DNA of 64,000 nucleotides from Thermomicrobiales bacterium (GTDB lineage: Bacteria > Chloroflexota > Chloroflexia > Thermomicrobiales > CFX8). The stretch spans positions 558,001 through 622,000 of the forward strand of contig JBAOIG010000003.1 of NCBI GenBank assembly GCA_037045155.1. The letters are read 5' to 3'. Below, piece by piece: positions 24,126-32,435 of this stretch. The position numbers and the translations under genes were made by a program. The notes below the pieces were generated by a model. The model saw only the letters and a list, made by a program, of their open reading frames with translations. It was not told the DNA's origin and did no database searches. The stretch's first letter is position 1. Each line of letters opens with the position of its first letter.

Positions 24126-27044
24126 ATGAGGGATGTCTGCGTCGCGCTCGATATTGAGGCGACGGGCATGGACCCGAGCCGCGATGAGGTCATCGAGATC
24201 GGCGCGATCAAGTTCCGTGGCGCTAGAGTGATCGACCGCTTCGAGACACTCGTTCGACCATCCAGACCGGTTTCGTTGAGCATTCAGTCACTGACCGGGC
24301 TAGCAAACGACGATCTTCGAGCGGCCCCGCTATTCCCGCTTATCGCTCCTCGTCTTCGGGATTTTGTCAGCCAGGCGCCGATCGTTGGCCAGTCGGTTGG
24401 CATGGATCTCGACATGCTGACAGCCAGCGGGCTGCGCTTTGACAACACCCGGTACGACACATTCGAGCTGGCTACGATCATGTTGCCCGAGCTCCCTGCC
24501 TACAACCTCGCGACGGTCGCCGCCGCGCTCGGGGTTGATGTGCCGAACACACATCGCGCTGTGGCCGACGCTGAAACGACGATGGCGGTCTTCAATCGTC
24601 TCGCAGAGCGGGCGGATCTGTTCGACGACGCGACACTCGAGCGCTTGATCTCGGTCACTACATCGACTGGGACGCACGTCGGTCGCTTCTTTGCCTCGAT
24701 CCTTCGCGAACGACGGCAGGAGGTTGTCGATCTGGGTGGCTCGTCGATCGGCGCGCAACTCATGGCGCAATTGGCCGGCGCAGGAACCGCGAGCTCCGAG
24801 GCGATGTTCCTTATGCCGCGTGAACGCCCGGAACGGCTCGAGCCAACTGGCAGTGATGTGCCCATTTCCCCGGACGTGCTCGACGCCGCCATGGCCATCG
24901 ACGGGCCGGTGGCGCGAACTATCTCCGGATATGAGCTTCGTCCGCAGCAGACGCAGATGATGCATGCCGTAGCAACAAACCTCAACCAAGGGGGCGCGTT
25001 GCTCGTCGAGGCTGGCACTGGCACCGGGAAGTCGCTTGGCTACCTCCTCCCGGCAGCGCTCCATGCGGTCGAGCGGGGCGACCGAGTCGTGATCTCGACG
25101 GCCACCATCGCGCTGCAGGATCAGCTCATGAAGAAGGATCTCCCAGCGCTACTCGCGGCCGCAGAACAATCTGGTCCGGGCGACGATGAACTGGGCAAGC
25201 TACGAGATCTCCGGGTGGCAGTGCTCAAGGGGCGCGCGAATTATCTCTGTCTCCGGCGCTGGTTTCTGGCTCAGCGTGAGGCGCCGACATCGGAGCCGCA
25301 AGCCCAACTCTATGCCAAAGTCATTGCCTGGCTCCAGCAGACCGACACTGGTGACTCTGCTGAGCTGCACCTGTCACCGGACCAGCGTCCATACTGGAAG
25401 CGGCTGGCCGAGGAGGAAGGCTCCTGCATTCCGGGGCAGTGCGTGTTCCATCGGCGAAACCAGTGCTTCCTCTTCCGCGCCCGTCAGTCCGCCGAAGCGG
25501 CGCACGTTGTCATCGTCAACCACTCCCTGCTGCTCTCCGATATGTTGGCACGGCACTCGGTGATTCCGCCGTTTCGGAACCTCATTATTGACGAAGCCCA
25601 TCACCTCGAGGCTGAAGCGACGTCCCAGGTCGGCCACTCGCTTTCGCGATCTAACGCGCTCGATCTGATTCACCGTGTTGTCACCGAATCGGAGCCGGTT
25701 GGCGTCGGTGGGACGCTGGGCCTTGCGTTTCGCGCAATCGCGGGAAGTCCTCTCGAACAAGCGCGAGCACAGGCCGGCCCGCTACAGGAACAGCTGGCGG
25801 CCGGCCTCGCTGCCGCGAAGGAATGTCTCTCTCGTGTCGATGGCTTTTTCGGCGCGCTCGGTGAGTTCATGGACCGATCTGAGCACGAGGCTACCGGCTA
25901 CGATCGACAGACTCGAATTACCGGGTCGGCTCGTCGCGATCCCGGCTGGTCGCAACTGGAGATCGAATGGGACGATCTCGGCGCGCCACTCGGCCGTCTG
26001 TTTGAGGCCATGCGGCACTTTGACCGCGTGCTCGATCTCATCCCTGATGAGGATATGACGACACGCCCGGAGATTCGAACTGAGCTCGAACTCCTTCAGG
26101 AGGAACTGGATCTCTTTCGGATGCGAATGGCCGAGTTCGTTTCCAGCCCGAATCCAGACACGATCTACTGGCTTAGCCGACGCCCAGCTACTGATGAGAC
26201 AACTGCCCACACCGCGCCGCTGCATGTCGGTGAGATCCTCAATGATCAGTTGTTTCATCGCTGCGACAGTGTGACACTGACCTCCGCGACTCTGACGACC
26301 GATGGCTCATTCGACTACATCCGCGACCGCCTCTCGCTCGATCACGCGGATGAGCTTCGTGTCCCGTCGCCATTCGACTACGAACGATCTGTGCTACTGG
26401 CGCTTGTCGAAGATGTGCCGGAGCCGGGTGAGGCTGGCCACCAGAAGCGCCTCCAGGAAGCGGTCGTGCGCCTGACTCAGGCAACCGAGGGACGAGCGAT
26501 GGTGCTGTTCACCTCGCATAGCGCGCTGCAGACGACCTATCGGGCGATCAAGCGCCAGCTGGAAGCGCAGAATATTCTGGTTCTCGGCCAGCGCATCGAC
26601 GGTTCACCGCGGCAGTTGATCGAACGGTTGAGGGCGAACCCCCGCACCGTGCTTCTGGGCACCAACTCATTTTGGGAAGGGGTCGATATCGTCGGGAGTG
26701 CGCTGAGCCTGCTCGTGATCAGCAAGCTGCCATTTCCGGTGCCGTCGGACCCCGTCTTCGCGGCTCGCAGCGAACTGCTTGACGATCCGTTTGGCCACTA
26801 CGCTGTTCCGCAGTCGATCTTAAGGTTCAAGCAAGGATTCGGGCGACTGATCCGCAGCGCCGATGACCGGGGCGTGTGTGTTGTTCTCGATCGCCGCATC
26901 GTTACCCGCCGTTACGGAGACGCGTTTGTAAACTCACTGCCCACTTGCAGGATCGAGCACGGGTCAACCGATGACGTCGTGCAGGCCATTAGTGCGTTTC
27001 TCGAGGACACGGACGCGGAGGCGCGACGTGCGTTTCCGTTCTGA
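24126..27044 (+). CDS. dinG: DnaQ-like exonuclease fused to DinG-family helicase
   Basis: A 972-residue fusion. The N-terminal 170 residues are a DEDDh 3'-5' exonuclease: ALDIEATGMD (DxE), VGQSVGMDLDML and HRAVADAETT (H and last D). The rest is an XPD/DinG superfamily 2 helicase. It has VEAGTGTGKSLGY (Walker A), a cysteine set CLRRW, CIPGQC, CVFH and NQCFLF in the place of the Fe-S cluster, IIDEAHHLEAEA (DEAH), GTNSFWEGVDIVG and RFKQGFGRLIRS (motif VI). The layout matches the Bacillus-type DinG with intact exonuclease residues. The start chosen is the ATG at 24126; a TTG at 24123 is adjacent. Longer reading into the peptidase gene is not supported. Confidence 0.92.
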   Translation: MRDVCVALDIEATGMDPSRDEVIEIGAIKFRGARVIDRFETLVRPSRPVSLSIQSLTGLANDDLRAAPLFPLIAPRLRDFVSQAPIVGQSVGMDLDMLTASGLRFDNTRYDTFELATIMLPELPAYNLATVAAALGVDVPNTHRAVADAETTMAVFNRLAERADLFDDATLERLISVTTSTGTHVGRFFASILRERRQEVVDLGGSSIGAQLMAQLAGAGTASSEAMFLMPRERPERLEPTGSDVPISPDVLDAAMAIDGPVARTISGYELRPQQTQMMHAVATNLNQGGALLVEAGTGTGKSLGYLLPAALHAVERGDRVVISTATIALQDQLMKKDLPALLAAAEQSGPGDDELGKLRDLRVAVLKGRANYLCLRRWFLAQREAPTSEPQAQLYAKVIAWLQQTDTGDSAELHLSPDQRPYWKRLAEEEGSCIPGQCVFHRRNQCFLFRARQSAEAAHVVIVNHSLLLSDMLARHSVIPPFRNLIIDEAHHLEAEATSQVGHSLSRSNALDLIHRVVTESEPVGVGGTLGLAFRAIAGSPLEQARAQAGPLQEQLAAGLAAAKECLSRVDGFFGALGEFMDRSEHEATGYDRQTRITGSARRDPGWSQLEIEWDDLGAPLGRLFEAMRHFDRVLDLIPDEDMTTRPEIRTELELLQEELDLFRMRMAEFVSSPNPDTIYWLSRRPATDETTAHTAPLHVGEILNDQLFHRCDSVTLTSATLTTDGSFDYIRDRLSLDHADELRVPSPFDYERSVLLALVEDVPEPGEAGHQKRLQEAVVRLTQATEGRAMVLFTSHSALQTTYRAIKRQLEAQNILVLGQRIDGSPRQLIERLRANPRTVLLGTNSFWEGVDIVGSALSLLVISKLPFPVPSDPVFAARSELLDDPFGHYAVPQSILRFKQGFGRLIRSADDRGVCVVLDRRIVTRRYGDAFVNSLPTCRIEHGSTDDVVQAISAFLEDTDAEARRAFPF

Positions 27045-27062
27045 CGAAGGGAGATACTCGGG

Positions 27063-28058
27063 ATGAGCGAGTCACTCGTGATGCAGCCGGATCGAAACCT
27101 GGCTCTCGAGCTGGCGAGAGCGACCGAATCAGCCGCGCTCGCTGCCGCACGCTGGATGGGGCGCGGCAGCAAGGAGTCCGCCGATCAGGCTGCGGTTGAT
27201 GCATTGAGGACAACCCTCCACCGGATCGAGATGGATGGCATCGTCGTGATCGGTGAAGGCGAGAAGGACGAAGCGCCGATGCTCTTCATCGGCGAGAATG
27301 TCGGATCGGGGAGCGAGCCGCGGGTCGATATCGCTGTTGACCCGATTGACGGGACCCGACTGCTTTCGAACGGAATGCCGAACGCGCTAGCGGTCGTCGC
27401 GTTGTCGGAGCGCGGGACGATGCATTACCCGCCTCAGATCGCCTATATGGAAAAGATCGCCACTGGGCCAGAGGCGGCCCATGTGATCGATATCGAGGTC
27501 TCGGTTACTGAGAACTTGCGCCGGGTTGCCGAAGCGAAGCAAATGGCAGTTCGGGACCTGACAGTCGTGATTCTCGATCGTCCGCGTCATGCATCCATTA
27601 TTGACGAGGTTCGCGCGGCCGGCGCTCGAATCAAGCTGATCATGGATGGGGATGTCGCTGGAGCGATCATGGCTGCCTTGCCGGGAACTGGTGTCGATCT
27701 TCTGGTGGGAATCGGTGGCGCGTCAGAGGGGACGATCTCGGTTTGCGCCCTCAAGTGCATCGGTGGCAACATGCAGTGCCGTATCTGGCCGCGCAACGAA
27801 GACGAATGGCGAATCGTCCGCGAGCAGAACCTGGACACGACGAAGGTCTTCGGAATGGATGATCTCGTATCTTCGGATAATGTCTTCTTTTCGGCGACCG
27901 GAATCACCGATGGTGAGCTGCTCCAGGGCGTCCACTACACGGGACGCGGCGCGACGACAGAGTCACTCGTAATGCGTTCGCGATCAGGCACGATCCGACG
28001 CATTGCGGCATCGCATCGGCTCGACAAGCTTGAGCAGATCTCGGTCACTGAGTATTAG
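27063..28058 (+). CDS. glpX: class II fructose-1,6-bisphosphatase
   Basis: A 331-residue GlpX-type phosphatase that hydrolyses fructose-1,6-bisphosphate in gluconeogenesis. Motifs: ARWMGRGSKESADQAAVDA (N-terminal, about 30-48), VIGEGEKDEAPML, the metal-binding VDPIDGTRLLSNG (DPxDGT, about 96) and GIGGASEGTISVCALKC with GGNMQCRIWP. The start is the ATG at 27063 with GGGAG about 10 nt upstream. It follows the dinG gene by 18 nt. pfkA, the opposing glycolytic step, lies 3 kb away on the other strand. Confidence 0.96.
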   Translation: MSESLVMQPDRNLALELARATESAALAAARWMGRGSKESADQAAVDALRTTLHRIEMDGIVVIGEGEKDEAPMLFIGENVGSGSEPRVDIAVDPIDGTRLLSNGMPNALAVVALSERGTMHYPPQIAYMEKIATGPEAAHVIDIEVSVTENLRRVAEAKQMAVRDLTVVILDRPRHASIIDEVRAAGARIKLIMDGDVAGAIMAALPGTGVDLLVGIGGASEGTISVCALKCIGGNMQCRIWPRNEDEWRIVREQNLDTTKVFGMDDLVSSDNVFFSATGITDGELLQGVHYTGRGATTESLVMRSRSGTIRRIAASHRLDKLEQISVTEY

Positions 28059-28078
28059 GGTTCTGGGAATTCGCATAT

Positions 28079-28107
28079 TTGACGTGGCGCTGAAGTATTG
28101 ATATAGT
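28079..28107 (+). promoter_or_regulatory. sigma-70 type promoter of rho
   Basis: TTGACG (28079-28084) and TATAGT (28102-28107) are separated by exactly 17 nt. Initiation near 28114 leaves a 5' leader of about 210 nt before the rho ATG. Confidence 0.7.
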
Positions 28108-28113
28108 GCGGTA

Positions 28114-28324
28114 TGGTACGCTACGCGTCGTGCCTGCCTCGGGCTTGTTTCAGCGCCACAATCCCATCACAATGCAGCAGTCATCACAAACGAGCCCTTC
28201 CGCACGTCTATCCTGACTCTCTCGTCTCGAATATCGCCGAGACGCCTCCCGTTGAGATTGGTTTGATGATTTGCCCGTCTCAGGGCCGCATGCGCCGCGA
28301 TGGCGCGAACGTAAACGGTGAATC
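28114..28324 (+). promoter_or_regulatory. long 5' untranslated leader of rho
   Basis: About 210 nt separate the predicted start point from the rho ATG. The first half is relatively C-rich and G-poor in places (for example CCACAATCCCATCACAATGC), which is what Rho binding sites look like. rho mRNA leaders are autoregulated in several bacteria, so an attenuating role is plausible. No stable intrinsic terminator or protein-coding leader was identified. Confidence 0.4.
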
Positions 28325-30085
28325 ATGTCCCAGGAAACCAGCACTGACGTCGTCGACGAAGCGATTGAGGACGTCGAAAAGCCGAAGCCGCGTCGCGCGC
28401 CAAGGCGAAAACCAGCCAAGGTCGAAGTTGAAGCCGAGACTCCGGTCGATGAGGCTACGACGGCAGAGATATCTGTCGAAGTCGCGCCTCAACCTCCTAC
28501 GGAGGTCGTGGAGGCGCCAAGTCCAGATGTGCCGGCGGCGCCGGCCGTGGTTGCCGGCACGGACACGGCGGTTACGGTGTCTGTTGAGCCCCCTGCCGAA
28601 GCGGATACTTCCACCGTGGTCGAGCAACAGGATAGCCAGATCCAGGATCGCGGGCGTCAGCCTGCGCCAGTCCGCCAGCAGCGTCCGGTGCGGCGCGAGC
28701 GCTTCGATGGCCGGCGAGGAGCGCCGGACGGCTCCGATGGGGATCGTGCGCCGCATGACGGTCAGCGAAATAACGGTCGCAATCGCGGGCAATATCGCGA
28801 ACGTGATGCCGATCTCGTTCAGCGTGACAGCTTGACGATCAACATCATCGAACTGATGCAGAAGGAGCTCCCCGAGCTTCAGGAGATGGCCCGGTCGATG
28901 GAGGTGCAGAACCCCCAGCGATACAAGAAGGCCGACCTGATGAATCGCATCCTTCAGGCGCAGACCGAGACGGCTGGCTTTAAATGGGGCGAAGGCGTCC
29001 TTGATGTCATCGAAGATGGCTTCGGGTTTCTGCGTGGTGAGCGCTACCTGCCGGGTCCCGATGATATCTACGTTTCCCAGTCGCAGATTCGTCGATTTGG
29101 CTTGCGCACCGGTGACAAGGTCGCGGGTCAGATCCGGCCACCGAAGGACAACGAGAAGTTTCACTCGTTGCTACGTGTCGAAGCAGTCAATGGGCTCGAT
29201 CCCGAGACGGCGCGACGTCGGCCAAACTTCGACGGATTGACGCCGATTTTTCCGTTGGAGCTCATCGATCTCGAAACACAACCCCACATCCTTTCGACGC
29301 GACTCGTAAACCTCGTCGCACCCATCGGCCGTGGCCAACGCGGTCTGATTGTCTCCCCGCCGAAGGCAGGAAAGACGATCATTCTGAAGGCGATCGCCAA
29401 TGGAATTACGACAAATTGCGAGGATATGCACCTGATCGTCTGCCTGATCGGCGAGCGACCAGAAGAAGTCACCGACATGAAACGGTCGGTGGATGGCGAG
29501 GTCGTCTCGTCGACGTTCGACGAGCCGGTCGAGGATCACACCAAGGTCGCCGAGATGGTTCTGGAGCGAGCGAAGCGGTTGGTCGAGGGCGGACGCGATG
29601 TCGTAATTCTGCTCGATTCGATTACACGCCTTGCGCGAGCGTATAACCTGGCAGTGCCGCCGAGTGGGCGCACACTGTCCGGCGGCATCGACCCGATCGC
29701 GCTCTACCCTCCCAAGCGTTTTTTTGGCGCGGCACGCAATATCGAGGGCGGCGGAAGCCTGACGATCATCGCAACCTGCCTCGTCGACACCGGTTCCCGC
29801 ATGGATGACGTCATCTATGAAGAGTTCAAGGGCACCGGCAATATGGAGCTTCACCTGGATCGCAAGCTGGCCGAGCGGCGCATCTATCCGGCAATCGATG
29901 TCCAACGCTCCGGCACGCGGCGTGAAGACCTGCTGCTCGATGAGAATGCGCTCCGACAGGTCTACACGATGCGCCGGATGGTCTCGATGCTTGGTGGCAC
30001 CGAGGGCACCGAACTCGTCATCGGGCGGCTGGCAAAGACGGAGAACAACGCGGAGTTTCTCGTCACCCTCACCAAAGACATCTAG
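28325..30085 (+). CDS. rho: transcription termination factor Rho with N-terminal extension
   Basis: A 586-residue hexameric RNA-dependent ATPase. The first about 165 residues are an acidic, Pro/Ala/Val-rich stretch followed by an Arg/Asp/Gly-rich stretch (RRERFDGRRGAPDG, NNGRNRGQYRERD). Then come Rho_N (INIIELMQKELPELQEMA), the cold-shock-like RNA-binding domain (GVLDVIEDGFGFLRGERYL), and the ATPase with SPPKAGKTIILKAIA (Walker A), VVILLDSITRLARAYN (Walker B and Q loop) and DVQRSGTRREDLLL (R loop). E. coli Rho is 419 residues, so the extra length is the N-terminal insertion seen in Actinobacteria and Chloroflexi. An intrinsic terminator follows. Confidence 0.96.
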   Translation: MSQETSTDVVDEAIEDVEKPKPRRAPRRKPAKVEVEAETPVDEATTAEISVEVAPQPPTEVVEAPSPDVPAAPAVVAGTDTAVTVSVEPPAEADTSTVVEQQDSQIQDRGRQPAPVRQQRPVRRERFDGRRGAPDGSDGDRAPHDGQRNNGRNRGQYRERDADLVQRDSLTINIIELMQKELPELQEMARSMEVQNPQRYKKADLMNRILQAQTETAGFKWGEGVLDVIEDGFGFLRGERYLPGPDDIYVSQSQIRRFGLRTGDKVAGQIRPPKDNEKFHSLLRVEAVNGLDPETARRRPNFDGLTPIFPLELIDLETQPHILSTRLVNLVAPIGRGQRGLIVSPPKAGKTIILKAIANGITTNCEDMHLIVCLIGERPEEVTDMKRSVDGEVVSSTFDEPVEDHTKVAEMVLERAKRLVEGGRDVVILLDSITRLARAYNLAVPPSGRTLSGGIDPIALYPPKRFFGAARNIEGGGSLTIIATCLVDTGSRMDDVIYEEFKGTGNMELHLDRKLAERRIYPAIDVQRSGTRREDLLLDENALRQVYTMRRMVSMLGGTEGTELVIGRLAKTENNAEFLVTLTKDI

Positions 30086-30101
30086 CTCGAACACGTGACA
30101 C

Positions 30102-30134
30102 AACAACGGGCGGCCGGTCAGGCCGCCCGTTGTT
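30102..30134. terminator. bidirectional terminator between rho and the HypE-like gene
   Basis: A perfect 14-bp stem, AACAACGGGCGGCC / GGCCGCCCGTTGTT, with loop GGTCA. The arm ends give U-rich 3' edges in both directions, and it lies between convergent genes. Confidence 0.85.
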
Positions 30135-30160
30135 TGCTTGAACGCCTGAGACACTGGGCG

Positions 30161-31204
30161 TTATCGTGAGCGGTAACCATCCTCGGCAAAGAACCGGGCG
30201 ATTTCGTCGACCGCGAAGGTCGGAAGAGGCAAGCGTCGCCCCGACGTTGTGAGCCAGTGGCCGGGCGTTGCGGTCAGCGTGCCGATTCTTGCTCCAGGTA
30301 TCCCTGCGTCGTTGATGGCCTGGACGGCGCGTGCCGCGTCGGAACCGGCGACAACCGCCAGCATCGCGCCGCTCGCGATGAGGCCCAGTGGGTCGATGCC
30401 GAGCGCTACGCAGATTTCGCGGGTCTCGGGCAATACATGGATGGCGTCGCCATCGATGTCCACGCCCAGTCCGGTAGCTTCGCCCAGCTCAGCGAGCGCC
30501 GTCGCTAACCCACCTTCGGTCGGGTCGTGGAGACCACGGACGGTGACGCCGGCGGATTGCAGCGCTCGCGCGGCGGGAATTACGGAGATTCCGGGGCTAA
30601 TCAGCAGGCCGGCTGCCGCCGAGATCGTTCTCGCTGTGACCAGTCCGGAGAGCTTTGCGAATGCTTCACGGGCCAGAATCGCGGTGCCTTCGATCGCGAT
30701 CCCAGAGGCGAGAATGATGGCATCTCCCGACTCCGAACGCGATAGATCGTACAACGCGTCTGGCTCACAGGTCCCGATCATCTGGCCGACAAGGATCAAC
30801 CGGTCCAGCCCGATCGTGATCTCGGTGTGGCCGCCGACGAGGGTGACACCAATTTCGGAAGCAGCCCGCGAAAGAGACGCGAATGATTGCTCGACTAGCG
30901 CCGGGGTGGTGTGCTTCTCGGGAAATAGTGCTGTGACGAGAATCCAGCGAGGAGTCGCGCCCATACAGGTGATGTCGTTTGCATTGACGTTGATCAGATA
31001 GCGGCCGGCGTCTTCGGTTGCAAAGGTGATTGGGTCAGTCTTGATGACGAGCGCGGTCTCATCTACCCGAATCGCCGCAGCATCGCGCCCGATCCCAGGT
31101 CCGATTATCACTGCCGGGTCAGATGTTGCGTAGCGGTCGAGGAGATCCCGCAGGAGCGGGCCGGGTAGCTTGCCCGGTGGCAGCAGCCTATCGTGAGTTG
31201 CCAA
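30161..31204 (-). CDS. AIR synthase-related protein (HypE/ThiL/SelD superfamily)
   Basis: A 347-residue PurM-like ATP-binding protein. Landmarks are LPPGKLP near the start, GPGIGRDAAAIR, the glycine/Asn-rich NVNANDITCMGATPRW (about 72-87) and GGHTEITIGLDRLILVG. The second half has HDPTEGGLATALAELGEATG, typical of HypE-like proteins. It lacks the C-terminal Cys of true HypE and the N-terminal Cys/Sec of SelD, so neither hydrogenase maturation nor selenophosphate synthesis can be assigned. The start is a TTG at 31204, overlapping the pfkA end by 17 nt. The gene is probably co-transcribed with pfkA. The reaction is unknown. Confidence 0.8.
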   Translation of the reverse strand: MATHDRLLPPGKLPGPLLRDLLDRYATSDPAVIIGPGIGRDAAAIRVDETALVIKTDPITFATEDAGRYLINVNANDITCMGATPRWILVTALFPEKHTTPALVEQSFASLSRAASEIGVTLVGGHTEITIGLDRLILVGQMIGTCEPDALYDLSRSESGDAIILASGIAIEGTAILAREAFAKLSGLVTARTISAAAGLLISPGISVIPAARALQSAGVTVRGLHDPTEGGLATALAELGEATGLGVDIDGDAIHVLPETREICVALGIDPLGLIASGAMLAVVAGSDAARAVQAINDAGIPGARIGTLTATPGHWLTTSGRRLPLPTFAVDEIARFFAEDGYRSR

Positions 31205-32270
31205 CGTAGAGTCCCATCGTCTCGGCAGCGCGAATCATCTCGTGGTCGTCGGGGACGCGGCGTGGGCCAATTGCGACGCTCGAAAGCGGTGTCTGCTTGA
31301 CGCTGCTGCCCTCGATCCCGACCATCACTCCGTCGGCGCCATCGTGGATAGCATGAATCGCCGCCGATCCGAGTTGTGTCGCCAGCAGTCGGTCGAAGAC
31401 GACTGGTGATCCACCACGCTGGATATGGCCAAGGACGAGCCCGCGAACGTCCCGGCTGGTGTGCTGCTGCAAGGCGTTGGCCAATGACGCGCAGACTCCA
31501 CCGAGCTTCCAGTGGTGCGCGCCGCCATGTTGCTCACGATAGACAGTTTCACCGGACGGAGCCGCGGAACCCTCGGCGATGACACCGATCGTGAAGTGGC
31601 TGCCTCGTGCTTCGCGCTGGCGAACCTTGTCCAGAATCTGCTCGATCGAATAGGCGCGCTCAGGAATGAGGATGATATCAGCGCCACCAGCGATGCCGGC
31701 AAATAGCGCTACCCATCCGGCGCTGCGCCCCATCACCTCAAGTAGCACGATCCGGTGATGCGACTCGGCCGTTGTGTGGAGTTTGTCAAGCGCATCGGTA
31801 ACTGTTGTGATGCAGGTCTGGAACCCGATCGCGTAGTCAGTGCCATGGACATCGTTGTCAATCGTCTTGGGGATGCCGACGACAGGGATGCGACCTTTCG
31901 CGAACTGGTGGGTCAGGAGCATCGTGCCGTCGCCGCCGACGACGATCAGCGCCTCGGCGCCGACCTTCTCCAGCGTCGCGAACGCCTCGCTACTGCGATC
32001 CCGTGGCTCTGTCTCACCGGGGCCGGTATAGTCAGTCGGGTCGGTTCGGTTGGAGGAGCCGAGGATAGTCCCTCCGATGCGCAGAATGCCGCGCGTGTCG
32101 TTGATGTCCAACTCACGATAGCGGCCCTCAATCAGCCCCTCGTAGCCGTCCTCAATGCCAATGACACGGTCGCCGTATTCATGCCGGGCGATCCTCACAA
32201 CGGTGCGGATGGCGGCATTGAGCCCGGGGCAGTCCCCACCGCCGGTCATCAATGCGATCGTTTTCCTCAT
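31188..32270 (-). CDS. pfkA: 6-phosphofructokinase (group III)
   Basis: A 360-residue phosphofructokinase that makes fructose-1,6-bisphosphate. Motifs: LMTGGGDCPGLNAAIR (N-terminal phosphate loop), VVGGDGTMLL, PKTIDNDVHGTDYAIGF (catalytic Asp in TIDND), EVMGRSAGWVAL and GHIQRGGSPVVFDR. The GGDGT glycine is typical of ATP enzymes, while Lys in PKTIDND is the residue of PPi enzymes. This combination is known from actinomycete ATP-dependent PFKs of group III, so ATP is the more likely donor. The start is the ATG at 32270, with AGGAACGC just upstream. Confidence 0.93.
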   Translation of the reverse strand: MRKTIALMTGGGDCPGLNAAIRTVVRIARHEYGDRVIGIEDGYEGLIEGRYRELDINDTRGILRIGGTILGSSNRTDPTDYTGPGETEPRDRSSEAFATLEKVGAEALIVVGGDGTMLLTHQFAKGRIPVVGIPKTIDNDVHGTDYAIGFQTCITTVTDALDKLHTTAESHHRIVLLEVMGRSAGWVALFAGIAGGADIILIPERAYSIEQILDKVRQREARGSHFTIGVIAEGSAAPSGETVYREQHGGAHHWKLGGVCASLANALQQHTSRDVRGLVLGHIQRGGSPVVFDRLLATQLGSAAIHAIHDGADGVMVGIEGSSVKQTPLSSVAIGPRRVPDDHEMIRAAETMGLYVGNSR

Positions 32271-32323
32271 GCGTTCCTGATACCTTCGCGTGGCTGCGAC
32301 CGGGTTCTCTGGCAGATCGTGGT

Positions 32324-32332
32324 TGCTATACT
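32324..32332 (+). promoter_or_regulatory. extended -10 element upstream of proS
   Basis: TGCTATACT, about 100 nt before the proS start, in the intergenic space divergent from pfkA. No T-box or other leader structure was recognised between it and the gene. Confidence 0.5.
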
Positions 32333-32435
32333 GATGCGCTGGCGTGACTGCGAGACCGGCATCCGAATGTCAATAGTACATGACGGAAACGGACACTTTT
32401 CCCGGCAAAGGCCGGCCAACACGATGAGGCAGAGA

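Noticed and set aside
28113..28835. 240-codon frame overlapping the rho start
   Set aside because: Its first codon falls at the predicted transcription start and most of it is a shifted frame of the Arg/Pro-rich part of rho. No ribosome site is seen.
31755..32435. 227-codon extension upstream of proS
   Set aside because: It is antisense to pfkA. The ProRS family begins near the ATG at 32436, which has a ribosome site.
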